Shown one piece after another: positions 28,926 to 38,454 of a DNA stretch of 57,606 nucleotides (position 1 is the first letter of the stretch; each line of letters starts with the position of its first letter). The translations under genes were made by a program, and so were the position numbers. The DNA lies in assembly GCA_937870635.1 (NCBI GenBank), contig CALMZP010000085.1, positions 1-57,606 on the forward strand, written 5' to 3'. The notes below the pieces were generated by a model that searched no databases, had not been told where the DNA came from, and saw nothing but the letters and a program-made list of their open reading frames with translations. This DNA is from an uncultured Acidobacteriota bacterium. GTDB taxonomy: Bacteria; Acidobacteriota; Thermoanaerobaculia; Gp7-AA8.

Positions 28926-31655
28926 CTACGCGGCGGTTCCGTGGCACTTCTTGTACTTCTTGCCTGAACCGCACGGGCAGGGATCGTTTCTGCCGACCTT
29001 CTGATCGGTGCGTTTCACGGTCTGCGGCTGCGCCGGCCCGGAACCGGACAAGAACATCGGCTGCTGCTTCGGCGGCGGCACTGCGCGCTGCCGAGCCGGC
29101 GCGGCGCCTTCCCCTTCCCGCTCGACCTGCACCTCGATCTTCCAGAGGTACTTCACGACGCGGTCCTGGATCCGTTCCATCATTTCCTGGAACAGCTCGA
29201 ACGACTCTTTCTTGTACTCGATCAGCGGATCGCGCTGACCGTAGCCGCGGAGGCCGATGCCTTCCTTGAGGTGATCGATCATCAGCAGGTGGTCCTTCCA
29301 CAGCTGATCGATGACCTGGAGCAGCAGGTACTTCTCGTGGAGCCGCATGACCTCGGCGCCGACACCCTTCTCCTTCTGCTCGTAGCGGGCGTTGACGGCC
29401 TCGACGATTTTGAACTTCACCTCGTCCGAACGCATGGTGGAGAGGTCGACGCCGGCGGTCTTGAGGTCCAGGCCGAAGAAGTCGAAGAGCTCGGCGTTGA
29501 GCTCCGCTTCGTTCGGATTCTCCCGCGCGTCTTCGGGATAGTGCGTCGTCACGAGATATTCGACGATCTCGTCCGCGGCGTTGAGGATGTAATCCTTCCC
29601 CTCGCGCCCTTCCAGGATGCTCTTGCGCAGCGTGTAGATCGACTCACGCTGCTTGTTCATCACGTCGTCGTATTCGAGCAGGTGCTTGCGGGCTTCGAAG
29701 TTGCGGCCTTCGACCTGCTTCTGCGCGCGCTCGACGGCGCGCGTGACCATGCCATGCTCGATGGGAACGCCTTCTTCCATGCCGAGGCGCTGCATGAGAC
29801 CGGAGATGCGATCAGAACCGAAGATGCGCATCAGATCGTCTTCGAGCGAGAGATAGAAACGGGAAGAGCCGGGGTCACCCTGACGACCTGACCGGCCGCG
29901 CAGCTGATTGTCGATGCGCCGCGATTCGTGGCGCTCCGTACCGACGATGTGCAGGCCGCCGAGACGGACCACCTCTTCATGGTCGATCTTCCACTGCGAG
30001 CGGATCTCTTCTTCGATCGACTCGCGCTGGATGGGATTCTCGACTTCACGTGTCTTCTGCGCGGCGAGAAACTCGGGGTTGCCGCCGAGAAGAATGTCCG
30101 TGCCGCGGCCGGCCATGTTCGTGGCGATGGTAACCGCGCCCTTGCGTCCAGCCTGAGCGACGATCTCCGCTTCCTTCTCGTGGAACTTCGCGTTCAGGAC
30201 GACATGTGGGATGCCGTTGCGCTTGAGCATCGCCGAGAGCTGTTCGGACTTTTCGATGGAGATGGTTCCGACGAGCGCCGGCTGTCCCTTCTCCTGCATG
30301 TCCTTGATGTCTTTGGCGATCGCTTCGAACTTCTCGCGCTCCGTGCGATAGACGAGGTCCGCCATGTCGTTGCGGATCATCGGCTTGTTCGTGGGGATCA
30401 CGACCACTTCGAGCTTGTAGATCTTGTCGAACTCCGCAGCTTCCGTGTCGGCCGTACCGGTCATGCCGGCCAGCTTCTCGTACATGCGGAACAGGTTCTG
30501 AAACGTGATCGTGGCCAGCGTCTGGTTCTCGGCCTCGATCTTCACGCCCTCTTTGGCTTCCACGGCCTGGTGCAGACCGTCGCTCCACCGGCGGCCGGGC
30601 ATGAGGCGTCCCGTGAACTCGTCGACGATGAGGACTTCGCCATCCTTGACGACGTAGTCGACGTCCTTCTTGTAGAGCGAATGCGCCCGCACGGCCTGGT
30701 TCACGCCGTGAAGGATGTCCATGTTGTTCGGGTCGTAGAGGTTCTCGATGTTCAGCAGCTTCTCGGCATGAAGCACGCCCTCTTCGGTGAGGACCGCGGT
30801 GTGCTGCTTCTCGTCGACCTGGAAATCCGTGTCCTTCTTGAGCCGCGGGACGATCTTGTCGACGCGGTAATACTTGTCGACCGACTCTTCGGAAGGCCCG
30901 CTGATGATGAGCGGCGTGCGCGCTTCATCGATGAGGATCGAGTCCACCTCGTCGACGATGGCGTAGACGGGATCGCGCTGGACCATCGCCTCGAGCTCGA
31001 ACTTCATGTTGTCGCGGAGGTAGTCGAATCCGAACTCGTTGTTCGTTCCGTACGTGACGTCGCAGCGATACGCTTCCTGACGCTCCCGGTCGCCGTGGCT
31101 GTTCTGGATCACGCCGACGGTGAGACCGAGGAACTTGTAGAGGCGCCCCATCCATTCGGAGTCGCGGCGCGCCAGGTAATCGTTGACCGTGACCACGTGC
31201 ACGCCGCGCCCGGTCAAGGCATTGAGATACACCGGAAGCGTGGCCACGAGGGTCTTTCCTTCACCGGTCCGCATCTCGGCGATCTTCCCGCGGTGAAGGA
31301 CGATGCCGCCCATCAGCTGGACGTCGAAGTGACGCATGTTCAGCGCGCGCTTGCCGCCCTCACGGGCGACGGCGAATGCTTCCGGCAGGAGATCGTCGAG
31401 CGCGGCCTGAAGGTCCGCTTTCGCGGCGGCGAAGAGGTTTTCGTCGCGAGGGATCTCCCGCTTCGCGTTTTCGAGGCGCTCCACGACCGGGCGCAGACGC
31501 ACCCGGAACTCGTCGGTTTTCGCCCTCAGCTGCCCGTCGCTGAGCTTGCTGATGGTGGGCTCGAAATCGTTGATCTGCTGGACGATGGGAAGCATCCGCT
31601 TCACATCGCGCTCGTGTTTCGAGCCGAAAATGGCTGTCAGGACTTTATCGATCAT
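28926..31655 (-). CDS. secA: Preprotein translocase ATPase SecA
   Basis: This 909-residue motor drives Sec-dependent export. It shows the DEAD motor motifs ([16 protein letters not shown] as Walker [21 protein letters not shown]), the preprotein cross-linking domain, helicase NBD2 ([17 protein letters not shown]) and the C-terminal zinc-binding SEC-C tail [18 protein letters not shown]. Length is normal. The ATG at 31655 begins [19 protein letters not shown]. No neighbouring sec genes are present, so it is likely a monocistronic or leading gene with its own promoter; none is obvious in the repeat-filled spacer. Confidence 0.98.
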   Translation of the reverse strand: MIDKVLTAIFGSKHERDVKRMLPIVQQINDFEPTISKLSDGQLRAKTDEFRVRLRPVVERLENAKREIPRDENLFAAAKADLQAALDDLLPEAFAVAREGGKRALNMRHFDVQLMGGIVLHRGKIAEMRTGEGKTLVATLPVYLNALTGRGVHVVTVNDYLARRDSEWMGRLYKFLGLTVGVIQNSHGDRERQEAYRCDVTYGTNNEFGFDYLRDNMKFELEAMVQRDPVYAIVDEVDSILIDEARTPLIISGPSEESVDKYYRVDKIVPRLKKDTDFQVDEKQHTAVLTEEGVLHAEKLLNIENLYDPNNMDILHGVNQAVRAHSLYKKDVDYVVKDGEVLIVDEFTGRLMPGRRWSDGLHQAVEAKEGVKIEAENQTLATITFQNLFRMYEKLAGMTGTADTEAAEFDKIYKLEVVVIPTNKPMIRNDMADLVYRTEREKFEAIAKDIKDMQEKGQPALVGTISIEKSEQLSAMLKRNGIPHVVLNAKFHEKEAEIVAQAGRKGAVTIATNMAGRGTDILLGGNPEFLAAQKTREVENPIQRESIEEEIRSQWKIDHEEVVRLGGLHIVGTERHESRRIDNQLRGRSGRQGDPGSSRFYLSLEDDLMRIFGSDRISGLMQRLGMEEGVPIEHGMVTRAVERAQKQVEGRNFEARKHLLEYDDVMNKQRESIYTLRKSILEGREGKDYILNAADEIVEYLVTTHYPEDARENPNEAELNAELFDFFGLDLKTAGVDLSTMRSDEVKFKIVEAVNARYEQKEKGVGAEVMRLHEKYLLLQVIDQLWKDHLLMIDHLKEGIGLRGYGQRDPLIEYKKESFELFQEMMERIQDRVVKYLWKIEVQVEREGEGAAPARQRAVPPPKQQPMFLSGSGPAQPQTVKRTDQKVGRNDPCPCGSGKKYKKCHGTAA

Positions 31656-31766
31656 CAGTTTTTTTCGTGGCCCTAGATTCGGGCGAAGCCTACCAAAACG
31701 GGTCGGAGCCCGCGAGAAATCCCCCGGGCGGCCGGGGGGAAGGGGTTTCCAAAGCGAAAGGCGGAA

Positions 31767-31832
31767 TGTTGAATGTTCAATGTTGAATGACGGGCTTCAA
31801 CATTCAACATTCAACATTGAACATTCAACATT
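31767..31832. repeat. TGTTGAA heptamer inverted repeat
   Basis: Units TGTTGAA, TGTTCAA, TGTTGAA (31767-31787) face TTCAACA-type units (31797-31832) across a 9-nt loop. The larger spacer 31656-31875 between secA and the site-2 protease gene contains this element and no other recognised feature. Confidence 0.88.
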
Positions 31833-31875
31833 GCCTTTCCACCCTCAAAAACGTCTCCACCCTTCCCCCGAACCC

Positions 31876-32760
31876 TTACCTCGCCAGCGCCTCCACCTTG
31901 TCCAGAGCCATGAACGTCTGGTGGCCGAGGAAGATCACCAGCGTGAAGTAGGCAATGGCCACGGCGGCGCGCTGACCGCCGGTGATCTCGTAAAAGCGAT
32001 CCTCCTTCTCACGAAGAATCGCCGCGTAGACCTGGAACGCTGCCAGGAACAGGATGACGATCAGCAGAACGTTCGGCTGCCGCCACACCTTGTACGCGAG
32101 CACCGCGCCACCGAAGACCCACATCCACTTCGTGACCGCGGCGGAAATGCGGCCGCCGTCGAGCATCCCGATCGGCAGGAGGTTGATGAGGTTGAGGATG
32201 AACCCGGTCAGGGCGACGAGCAGATAGAGGGGATCACCGCTCACCTTGAAGATCAACAGCGACACGAGCGACGCCAGCGTTCCGGCAAACGGTCCGGCGA
32301 GGCCGATCTGCGCATCATCGTAGACGGACCGCGGTTGATCCTTCAGCGTCACGGCCCCGCCAATGAAAGGAATGAAGACCATGTAACCGGCGCGCAGACC
32401 TTTCGCGCGGATCGCCACGGCGTGTCCGACTTCGTGAATGAGCGTAATGAGTACGAACCCGATGACGAGGCCGAGGCGGAACTCGGTTGCGTAGGCGAGA
32501 ACCGTCACGATCATCGATCCGCCGGCCACGGCGTACTGCATCGCCCCGAACCCTTCGAACGGATTGACGAAGAAAATGCGGATCTTCTCGAACAGCAGCA
32601 GCCAGACGGCTTTCAGCCTGAAGGCAACCAGCCCGAGGAGCAGGAGAACGCCGGAGAGAATACGGCCGGAACGCGGTTTAAGGGGCGGGGTCACCCGCAG
32701 CCCGGCGGTCGCGGCCGCCCGCGGTCCACTCTCGTCACGTTCCACTGCGGAGGATTCCAT
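31876..32760 (-). CDS. Site-2 protease family (M50) membrane metalloprotease
   Basis: This 294-residue protein has several transmembrane helices. The zinc-binding HEVGH motif lies near residue 107, and LLPIGMLDGGR supplies the second ligand (LDG). A charged non-conserved N-terminal 40 residues precede the first helix. Such proteins perform intramembrane proteolysis or are related to peptidase M50 regulators. The ATG at 32760 is preferred over a TTG at 32781. It is divergent from the phosphodiesterase-like gene, whose earliest possible start would touch it. Confidence 0.85.
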   Translation of the reverse strand: MESSAVERDESGPRAAATAGLRVTPPLKPRSGRILSGVLLLLGLVAFRLKAVWLLLFEKIRIFFVNPFEGFGAMQYAVAGGSMIVTVLAYATEFRLGLVIGFVLITLIHEVGHAVAIRAKGLRAGYMVFIPFIGGAVTLKDQPRSVYDDAQIGLAGPFAGTLASLVSLLIFKVSGDPLYLLVALTGFILNLINLLPIGMLDGGRISAAVTKWMWVFGGAVLAYKVWRQPNVLLIVILFLAAFQVYAAILREKEDRFYEITGGQRAAVAIAYFTLVIFLGHQTFMALDKVEALAR

Positions 32761-32819
32761 TGCCGACCCGGCGGCATACAACGCCCGCCGTGCGCCGAAA
32801 TTTCAACGATCGCATAGAC

Positions 32820-34439
32820 TTGCGCGCCGTGGCGGCCCCTGAAGTCGATGCCCTCCGCAGCCAGCTCCGCGACCGCGGTTACCTCAGCCATGGGATCGAG
32901 CGGTGGTTTGCCCTCGACCCCTGGAGCTCGCGGGCGTTCTGGGTGGAGCTGGCAGTGGTCGCGCTCAAAGCCGCGACGCTGATCGCCTCCTTCGCCGCCC
33001 TCCCGCACGTGGCGGTCATGCTGCTGCGAAACGGCCGGCTCAGCGCCGTCGAGACGCTGCTTCTCTTCGCGATCTACGGGGCGTTCTGGTTCGCGATCTC
33101 GTTCGCGTTCGTGGTGGTCGTCGCGCTGCTCGTGAAAATCCGGCCCGAGCTGGCCGTCGATACGCCGCGCGCGTTGCTCGCCATCTCGATCGCCGCATCG
33201 GCGATGCTGGCGATACCGATCGTCGTCTGGTGGTTCCGCTTCGATGCATTGCCGGCTCCACTCGAGCTCGCCATCGGCGGCGCGCTGGGAGCGCTTTTCT
33301 TCATCGTCGCGGCGATCGTCGTGTCCGCCGCGCTCCTTTCGTTCTCCATCTACGAGCTGCAGCGCATCCCCGCCCTCCACCAGCGGTCGCGGACCATCCC
33401 CCTCGCGGCCGGCGCGGGGGCGCTCATCGCCCTCCTCTTCGTTCCGGCCCGCGGGACCGGCGAGCCGGCCACTCCCCCTCCCCAGATCATCACCAGGCCC
33501 GCGAATATCCGCTTCGCGCTGGTCGCAGTCGACGGGCTGACCTGGGACATCGCCCAATCCCGCCCCGCGCTCCTCGCGCCGTTCGTGGCGTCGTTCCCAA
33601 TGGCCTCCGCCCCGGCCCCTTCCGCCGCTGAGCGCTGGGCCTCCCTCGGAACCGGCGTCCCGGCGCGGTTCCACGGCGTCCGCGCGCTCGCTGGGGTGCG
33701 GCTCGCGGGCGGCAATCGCGTACTCCAGAGCATCTCCGGCGCGGACTTCCTGCTTCGCGACGCCGCGCCGGTGATCGGAATTGCCCGCATCCAGCCGCTC
33801 CCGCCGACCGTGCGGCGGCGGCACTTCGTGTGGGAGTCGCTGGCCGCGCGCGGGGTTCCGGTCGTCGCCGTCAACTGGTGGACATCGTCGAGCGAGAAGA
33901 GCGGTGCGCTGACGAGCATCGGGCAGGAAACGATCTTCGGCGCGGCACACGGGGAGCCTCTCCGTCTCGACGCCACAGCATTGCGACGCCTGCAGGCGGC
34001 CGTGGGCGAGTCGAATCCTCGCTTCGTCACGGTTTACCTTCCAGCGCTCGACGTGATCCTGAATCGGCTCGACTCCGATCGCTCCACGCAGCTCGCGCAA
34101 TCGCTGCGCGCGATGGACGGTATCAGCGGGACTGTGCAGTGGCTGCGCGGCCGGGCATACGAAGTGCTGCTCATCGGAATCGCCGGAGAAGGACAGAGCG
34201 GTCAGGGAGTGCTGGCATCAACGATCGCCCTCGACGAGCCTCAAAGCTCATGGGACGTCGCGCCGACGGTCGCCGAGCTCGCCGGATTCCCGGCATCGGA
34301 GGAAATGCCCGGGCGCTCGGCTGTGAAAACGAGCGAGCCGCGTATCGTCACGTACGGCGAACGATCACGAACCGAGTCTGCGCCGAGGTTGAATCAGGAG
34401 TATTACGAGTCGCTGAAGTCGCTGGGATACATACGATGA
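32820..34439 (+). CDS. Membrane protein with alkaline-phosphatase/phosphodiesterase-superfamily domain
   Basis: The product has about 539 residues. Four or five hydrophobic helices (about 35-215) precede an exported domain beginning RFALVAVDGLTWDI, where the Asp is the metal-ligand position of the alkaline phosphatase superfamily. WASLGTGVPARFHGV is the usual nucleophile region, and VPVVAVNWWTSS and a tail ending YESLKSLGYIR are also typical. The start is uncertain: TTG at 32820, GTG at 32829 or TTG at 32760. The nucleophile region lacks a clear Thr/Ser at every expected place, so activity is unproven. It may act on lipid-linked phosphodiesters. Confidence 0.65.
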   Translation: MRAVAAPEVDALRSQLRDRGYLSHGIERWFALDPWSSRAFWVELAVVALKAATLIASFAALPHVAVMLLRNGRLSAVETLLLFAIYGAFWFAISFAFVVVVALLVKIRPELAVDTPRALLAISIAASAMLAIPIVVWWFRFDALPAPLELAIGGALGALFFIVAAIVVSAALLSFSIYELQRIPALHQRSRTIPLAAGAGALIALLFVPARGTGEPATPPPQIITRPANIRFALVAVDGLTWDIAQSRPALLAPFVASFPMASAPAPSAAERWASLGTGVPARFHGVRALAGVRLAGGNRVLQSISGADFLLRDAAPVIGIARIQPLPPTVRRRHFVWESLAARGVPVVAVNWWTSSSEKSGALTSIGQETIFGAAHGEPLRLDATALRRLQAAVGESNPRFVTVYLPALDVILNRLDSDRSTQLAQSLRAMDGISGTVQWLRGRAYEVLLIGIAGEGQSGQGVLASTIALDEPQSSWDVAPTVAELAGFPASEEMPGRSAVKTSEPRIVTYGERSRTESAPRLNQEYYESLKSLGYIR

Positions 34440-34441
34440 GA

Positions 34442-34527
34442 TTTTGGATTTTGGATTTTGGATTTTGGATTTGCACCAGCAAAGCGGATTCAATCCAAAA
34501 TCCAAAATCCAAAATCCAAAATCCAAA
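34442..34527. repeat. TTTTGGA heptamer inverted repeat, copy 6
   Basis: Four TTTTGGA units (from 34442) face TCCAAAA units ending at 34527, with a loop of about 20 nt. It lies between two plus-strand genes, 9 nt before the S9 peptidase start codon, so its right arm borders that gene's Shine-Dalgarno (AAAGGGG). Confidence 0.92.
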
Positions 34528-34536
34528 GGGGCTTTC

Positions 34537-36546
34537 ATGAGAAGAATCGCATTCGCATTCGCCATCGCGTTGATGGCTGCAACGACGTTCGCTGCATCGA
34601 TCACGTTCGAAGATCTGGCCGCGATCAAGCGCATCGGCGCGCCGCATCTCTCGCCGGACGGGAAGTGGATCGCGTACGACATGTCGACGATCGACCTCGC
34701 CGCGAATGCGCGCAGGAGCGGCGTCTACCTGATGCCGTCGGTCGGCGGGACCGGAAAACTGATCAGCGACGGGACGAAGCAGGATGAAGGGCCGGTGTGG
34801 TCACCCGATGGCAAGACCATCGCCTGGGTCTCCAACCGCGACGGCAGCACGAAGCAGGTTTACCTGTACGACGTTGCCAGCGGAAAGTCACGCAAGCTGA
34901 CGAATCTGCGCAACGGCGCGGGAAGTGTGAAGTGGGCTCCGGACGGAAAGGCGCTCGTCCTCGTCTCCGATGTGTACCCCGATTGCGGCGTCGCACCCGA
35001 CTGCGAAAAATCGACGGCCGAAGCGCTGGAGAAGCAGCCGACGAAGGCGCGCGTGATCAACTCGCTGCTGTTCCGCCACTGGAACACGTGGCGGGAGGCG
35101 ACGCGGACGCACATCATTTACTACCCGCTCGCCGGCGAGCCTCGCGATCTCACACCCGGCGCATTCGACGCGCCGCCGTTCTCGATCGGCGGCGGTGACG
35201 AGTTCGACATCTCTCCGGACGGCCGCGAGCTCGTTTACGCGCGCGACACCGAGACGCGGCCGGAGCTGTCGACGAATTCCGACCTGTTCCTGGTGCCGGT
35301 CGCCGGCGGAGGAGCGAAGCGCATCACGACCCGCACGGGCGCGGACACTGCGCCCTCGTACTCACCCGATGGAAAGTACATCGCGTGGCGGTCGCAGGCA
35401 CGCGCCGGATACGAGTCGGACCTGTGGGAGCTGTGGCTCTATGAACGGGCCACGGGCACGACGCGGCGTCTGGCCGCCGATTTCCCGAACTGGATTCAAT
35501 CGGCGACGTGGGGGCCCAACAGCCGCTCGATCTTCATTACCGCGCCTGAAAAGGGCGACAACGTCATTTACGAGATCACGCTCGACGGCGCGGCGCGGAA
35601 ACTCTCGAACGACGGCTCGGCCGGACACATCGAAGTCAGCCCCGACGGGCAGACGCTGTATCTCGACTGGTCGTCGCTCGATCGTCCTGCCGACATTTAC
35701 ACGCTTCGCCGCGGGGGCACGCTCAACCGCCTCACTGCTCACAACGACGCCCTCCTGGGCAAACTCGACCTCGGCGAGACGAGCGACGTTTACTGGACGG
35801 GCGCGGACGGCGCGCAGATCCAATCGCACTTCATCAAACCCCCGAGCTTTGATCCGTCGAAGAAGTATCCGGCCATCGTCCTGATCCACGGCGGGCCGCA
35901 GGGCGCATGGAGCGACTCGTGGTCTTACCGGTGGAACCCGCAGATGTTCGCGGCGCGCGGCTATGTCGTGATTGCGCCGAACCCGCGCGGGTCGTCGGGC
36001 TTCGGTCAGAAATTCGTCGAAGAGATCTCACGCGACTGGGCCGGAAAGGTCTATGTCGATCTGATGAACGGCGTGACGTGGCTCAGCAACCTCCCCTACG
36101 TCGATCCAGGCCGCCTCGGCGCTGCCGGCGGTTCGTACGGCGGATACATGGTCAACTGGATCCTCGGGCACAGCGATCGGTTCAAAGCGCTGGTTTCGCA
36201 TGCGGGCGTCTACAACCTCGAGTCGATGTATGGCGTGACCGAAGAGTTGTGGTTTCCCGAATGGGAGTTCGGCGGCAACCCGTGGGACAACCCGGAACTG
36301 TTCCAGAAGTGGTCGCCGCATCGTTTTGCGAAGAACTTCAACACGCCGACGCTCGTCGTGCACGGCGAGCTCGACTTCAGGGTTCCCATCGGCGAAGGGA
36401 TCCAGCTCTTCACGACGCTGCAGCGCCGCGGCGTGCCCTCACGCCTCCTCTACTTTCCGGACGAGGGCCACTGGGTGCTCAAGCCGCAGAACTCGAAGCT
36501 GTGGCACGAGCAGGTCCTGGGCTGGTTCGATCAGTATCTGAAGTAA
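34537..36546 (+). CDS. Secreted S9-family serine peptidase (prolyl oligopeptidase / dipeptidyl aminopeptidase type)
   Basis: The product has 669 residues. A signal peptide (MRRIAFAFAIALMAATTFAA) is followed by a beta-propeller with SPDGKWIAYD-type blades and a C-terminal alpha/beta hydrolase. The catalytic Ser is in AAGGSYGGYMVNW, the Asp in HGELDFRVP and the His in DEGHWVLKP. HGGPQGAWSDSW is the oxyanion region. The ATG at 34537 follows AAAGGGG. An upstream in-frame extension would translate the repeat and is rejected. It probably digests peptides in the periplasm. It converges on the gas-vesicle operon with 4 nt between stops. Confidence 0.95.
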   Translation: MRRIAFAFAIALMAATTFAASITFEDLAAIKRIGAPHLSPDGKWIAYDMSTIDLAANARRSGVYLMPSVGGTGKLISDGTKQDEGPVWSPDGKTIAWVSNRDGSTKQVYLYDVASGKSRKLTNLRNGAGSVKWAPDGKALVLVSDVYPDCGVAPDCEKSTAEALEKQPTKARVINSLLFRHWNTWREATRTHIIYYPLAGEPRDLTPGAFDAPPFSIGGGDEFDISPDGRELVYARDTETRPELSTNSDLFLVPVAGGGAKRITTRTGADTAPSYSPDGKYIAWRSQARAGYESDLWELWLYERATGTTRRLAADFPNWIQSATWGPNSRSIFITAPEKGDNVIYEITLDGAARKLSNDGSAGHIEVSPDGQTLYLDWSSLDRPADIYTLRRGGTLNRLTAHNDALLGKLDLGETSDVYWTGADGAQIQSHFIKPPSFDPSKKYPAIVLIHGGPQGAWSDSWSYRWNPQMFAARGYVVIAPNPRGSSGFGQKFVEEISRDWAGKVYVDLMNGVTWLSNLPYVDPGRLGAAGGSYGGYMVNWILGHSDRFKALVSHAGVYNLESMYGVTEELWFPEWEFGGNPWDNPELFQKWSPHRFAKNFNTPTLVVHGELDFRVPIGEGIQLFTTLQRRGVPSRLLYFPDEGHWVLKPQNSKLWHEQVLGWFDQYLK

Positions 36547-36550
36547 GCAT

Positions 36551-36733
36551 TCACGGATTTTCGGTCTTGAGCGCGGCCGTGATCTCGCGGCCGCGCTTGA
36601 TGGCCGCCTCGATGTGGGCGATGGAATCGAGGACGCGCTGGTTTTCTTTCGCAGCGCGTTTGATGACCTCGACGTGGGGCTGAATGCCCATCAGAACGTT
36701 GTTGAACTGATGGGCTATCTCGCGCGGGTCCAC
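36551..36733 (-). CDS. Small histidine-kinase DHp-like protein (60 aa) ending the gas-vesicle operon
   Basis: The 60-residue product reads as a helical pair resembling the dimerisation/phosphoacceptor region of sensor kinases: IAHQFNNVLMGIQPHVEVI contains the H-x-F-N-N motif (His8), and the rest (IEAAIKRGREITAALK) matches the second helix. No ATPase domain follows. It opens with GTG at 36733, 3 nt after the gvpA stop, so it is probably cotranscribed. It could be a phosphotransfer or structural helix module, or the relic of a kinase. Confidence 0.5.
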   Translation of the reverse strand: MDPREIAHQFNNVLMGIQPHVEVIKRAAKENQRVLDSIAHIEAAIKRGREITAALKTENP

Positions 36734-36736
36734 GGC

Positions 36737-37018
36737 TTACGGTACGCGGGTTCCAGCGGGTTTGGTGATCGGAGTTCCGCTGACGCTCTCCGCTCCCGGT
36801 CCGAGGGCGGGGCGCGAAACGGTCGGCGTGATACCGACGGCTTCAGCGTATTTCAGATACGTGTCGATCGACGCGATGACGACGCGAGCCTCGACGGTGA
36901 TCAGGTCGATGCCGACCAGCGAAATTCTGACCCACGCATCGACGACGATACCTTTGTCGAGAATTCGATCGAGTACGTCAATGAGCGATGAGCCGCCTGG
37001 TGCGCGTTCAACAGCCAT
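36737..37018 (-). CDS. gvpA: Gas vesicle structural protein GvpA
   Basis: This 93-residue main shell protein contains the amphipathic helix-strand-strand-helix core: [40 protein letters not shown] and [14 protein letters not shown], all close to known GvpA. The C-terminal 25 residues (proline- and glycine-rich) are an extension beyond the core. It is the penultimate gene of the operon, next to gvpJ, separated by only 3 nt. Confidence 0.97.
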   Translation of the reverse strand: MAVERAPGGSSLIDVLDRILDKGIVVDAWVRISLVGIDLITVEARVVIASIDTYLKYAEAVGITPTVSRPALGPGAESVSGTPITKPAGTRVP

Positions 37019-37021
37019 CGG

Positions 37022-37348
37022 TTACCTGCCTTTCCTCTCTCCCGGCTTCGCCAGCTGGTTTTCGAGTTCCTGAATTCTCTGCTTGAGGACAGCGTAGTCG
37101 TCTGCACTGGGAAGCGCCGCGCTCGCTGAGGCCGAATAGAAGCGGTCCGCTCTCCACCAGTTGATCCCGATCTCCTGGGCCTTGTCGATCGAACAGATCA
37201 CGAGCCGCAATTGAATGGTCAGCAGCTCGACGTTCGCCAGGGAGACTTTGACGTCACCGGCCACGACGAGACCCTTGTCCAGAATCTTGTCGAGGATGTC
37301 GACCAGCCCCTGCGGCTGCCGCTGCAACCCCCGATCATTGATCGTCAA
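37022..37348 (-). CDS. gvpJ: Gas vesicle protein GvpJ (GvpA family)
   Basis: The 108-residue product shares the GvpA fold (GLVDILDKILDKGLVVAGDV, SLANVELLTIQLRLVICSID) and has the GvpJ-type KAQEIGINWWRADRFY extension. A coiled-coil tail follows (YAVLKQRIQELENQLAKPGE). The start is taken as TTG at 37348 because GAGGAGG lies 7 nt upstream. An upstream TTG at 37426 would place the N-terminus inside the hairpin and is rejected. GvpJ is a minor shell protein needed for vesicle nucleation in other systems. Confidence 0.85.
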   Translation of the reverse strand: MTINDRGLQRQPQGLVDILDKILDKGLVVAGDVKVSLANVELLTIQLRLVICSIDKAQEIGINWWRADRFYSASASAALPSADDYAVLKQRIQELENQLAKPGERKGR

Positions 37349-37360
37349 AGTCCGGCCTCC

Positions 37361-37475
37361 TCGATGTCCTGGTGTCAGGTCTGGAAAGAGGACATTTCTT
37401 CCAGAACTGATGTGCCAACTGGCCAACAGTTCTGGAAGAAATGTCCTCTTTCCAGACCTGACACCAGGACATCGA
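37361..37475. repeat. Perfect 49-bp inverted repeat between gvpK and gvpJ
   Basis: The left arm 37361-37409 and right arm 37427-37475 are exact reverse complements (49 of 49) with a 17-nt loop at 37410-37426. On the gvp transcript the stem ends directly before the GGAGG of gvpJ. No other copy is in the window. Hairpins of this size can protect upstream RNA, slow translation or mark a mobile palindrome; none is proved here. Confidence 0.98.
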
Positions 37476-37486
37476 CAATAGCATAC

Positions 37487-37825
37487 CTATTCGATGGTCC
37501 GGATGGGGCCCAGCGAGAGGTTCAGATCCTCATCCGAGAGACCGAAGGTCCGCTTCATCTCGTCCATCTTCTCTTCGAGCTTCATGAGCGCCCGGCCCAG
37601 GCTTTCGATGTCCTCTTCGCTGAGGTTCCCCCCGTCCATTCGCCGCAGCGCCTGTTTTTCGAGCAGGCGCCGTACGAGCTCGATGATCGACAGCACGAGC
37701 TTCGCCAGGCCGTTCTCCACGATCTCGGAGTCGGCCGAGATCCGCTCGGGAATCGACGGTTCGGCGAACGACATGCTCTCGCGCAGGCGCTGCTCGTCGT
37801 TGGTGATGATCACGGGCTTTGTCAT
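37487..37825 (-). CDS. gvpK: Gas vesicle protein GvpK
   Basis: The 112-residue product matches GvpK along its core: NGLAKLVLSIIELVRRLLEK, QALRRMDGGNLSEEDIESLG and the ending DLNLSLGPI. The ATG at 37825 overlaps the preceding gvpF/L-like stop as ATGA, indicating coupled translation. GvpK is an essential accessory protein of vesicle assembly in well-studied systems. Confidence 0.93.
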   Translation of the reverse strand: MTKPVIITNDEQRLRESMSFAEPSIPERISADSEIVENGLAKLVLSIIELVRRLLEKQALRRMDGGNLSEEDIESLGRALMKLEEKMDEMKRTFGLSDEDLNLSLGPIRTIE

Positions 37826-38454
37826 TCTTCGGCGAAGACTTCCAGCGGCCACGGCGCGGACAGAAGAAAAGGTACATCAGGCGCCGTCATCTTGAGCGAT
37901 TCTCCCGCCTCGGCAAGCCGGGGAAGCAATTCGCGCTCGATCAGTCCGGCCAGCTCGACTGATGTGGTATCGCGCCGGACCCAGCGATGCCGCACCGCGA
38001 TCGGTACGATCGCCGACTCCACCTTCTCCCTGAACGACGCCGGTATGGACGTGGCGTCGCGCGCATCGTGAAGCGCGCGGATGTAGTCCGCTCCCGATTT
38101 GAAATCGTGACGGTCGGGGCGCGCGCTGCCCGGCGCAGCGACCTTCAGCGTGAATTCGACGCGATGGCGGTGCTCCTCGAGCAGCGCCTTCCACCGCGCG
38201 GCCTGAGGAGCACACTTCGCTTCGGCTTCAGCCCCTGCGCGGAATGAGAAGCCATAACGGATCGCCACGAATGTCGCGCGATCGAGCAGGGCGGCGCGAG
38301 TCGAAGTCACGCGTACGAGGAGATCGCGATCGCTCAGCGACTGGTCGTCGGCCACCGCGATCGCGCTCAGGTAGAGGCCGGCTACAGGCACCGCGTCCGC
38401 CAGCGGCTCGATGTCCTCCCGCCGCAGATGCACCCCGATGGCGATGGACTTCAT
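37822..38454 (-). CDS. Divergent GvpF/L-family protein
   Basis: The 210-residue product is a shortened, divergent GvpF/L member. It has the two-domain feel of the family (ATFVAIRYGFSFRAGAEAEAKC, RVEFTLKVAAP) and ends SAPWPLEVFAEE, matching the family signature GPWPPYxFA. It overlaps gvpK (ATGA) and the upstream gvpA-like gene (ATGA). GvpF and GvpL bind GvpA in other systems, so this copy may add a third adapter. Confidence 0.8.
   Translation of the reverse strand: MKSIAIGVHLRREDIEPLADAVPVAGLYLSAIAVADDQSLSDRDLLVRVTSTRAALLDRATFVAIRYGFSFRAGAEAEAKCAPQAARWKALLEEHRHRVEFTLKVAAPGSARPDRHDFKSGADYIRALHDARDATSIPASFREKVESAIVPIAVRHRWVRRDTTSVELAGLIERELLPRLAEAGESLKMTAPDVPFLLSAPWPLEVFAEE

Noticed and set aside
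29928-31676. A 582-codon plus-strand open frame opposite secA
   Set aside because: It is the antisense shadow of a highly conserved SecA sequence; high GC keeps antisense frames open and the product has no recognisable domain.
37349-37426. Extended start of gvpJ at the TTG 37426 inside the hairpin
   Set aside because: It would add 26 residues encoded by the inverted repeat, while the TTG at 37348 has a strong GAGGAGG 7 nt upstream.
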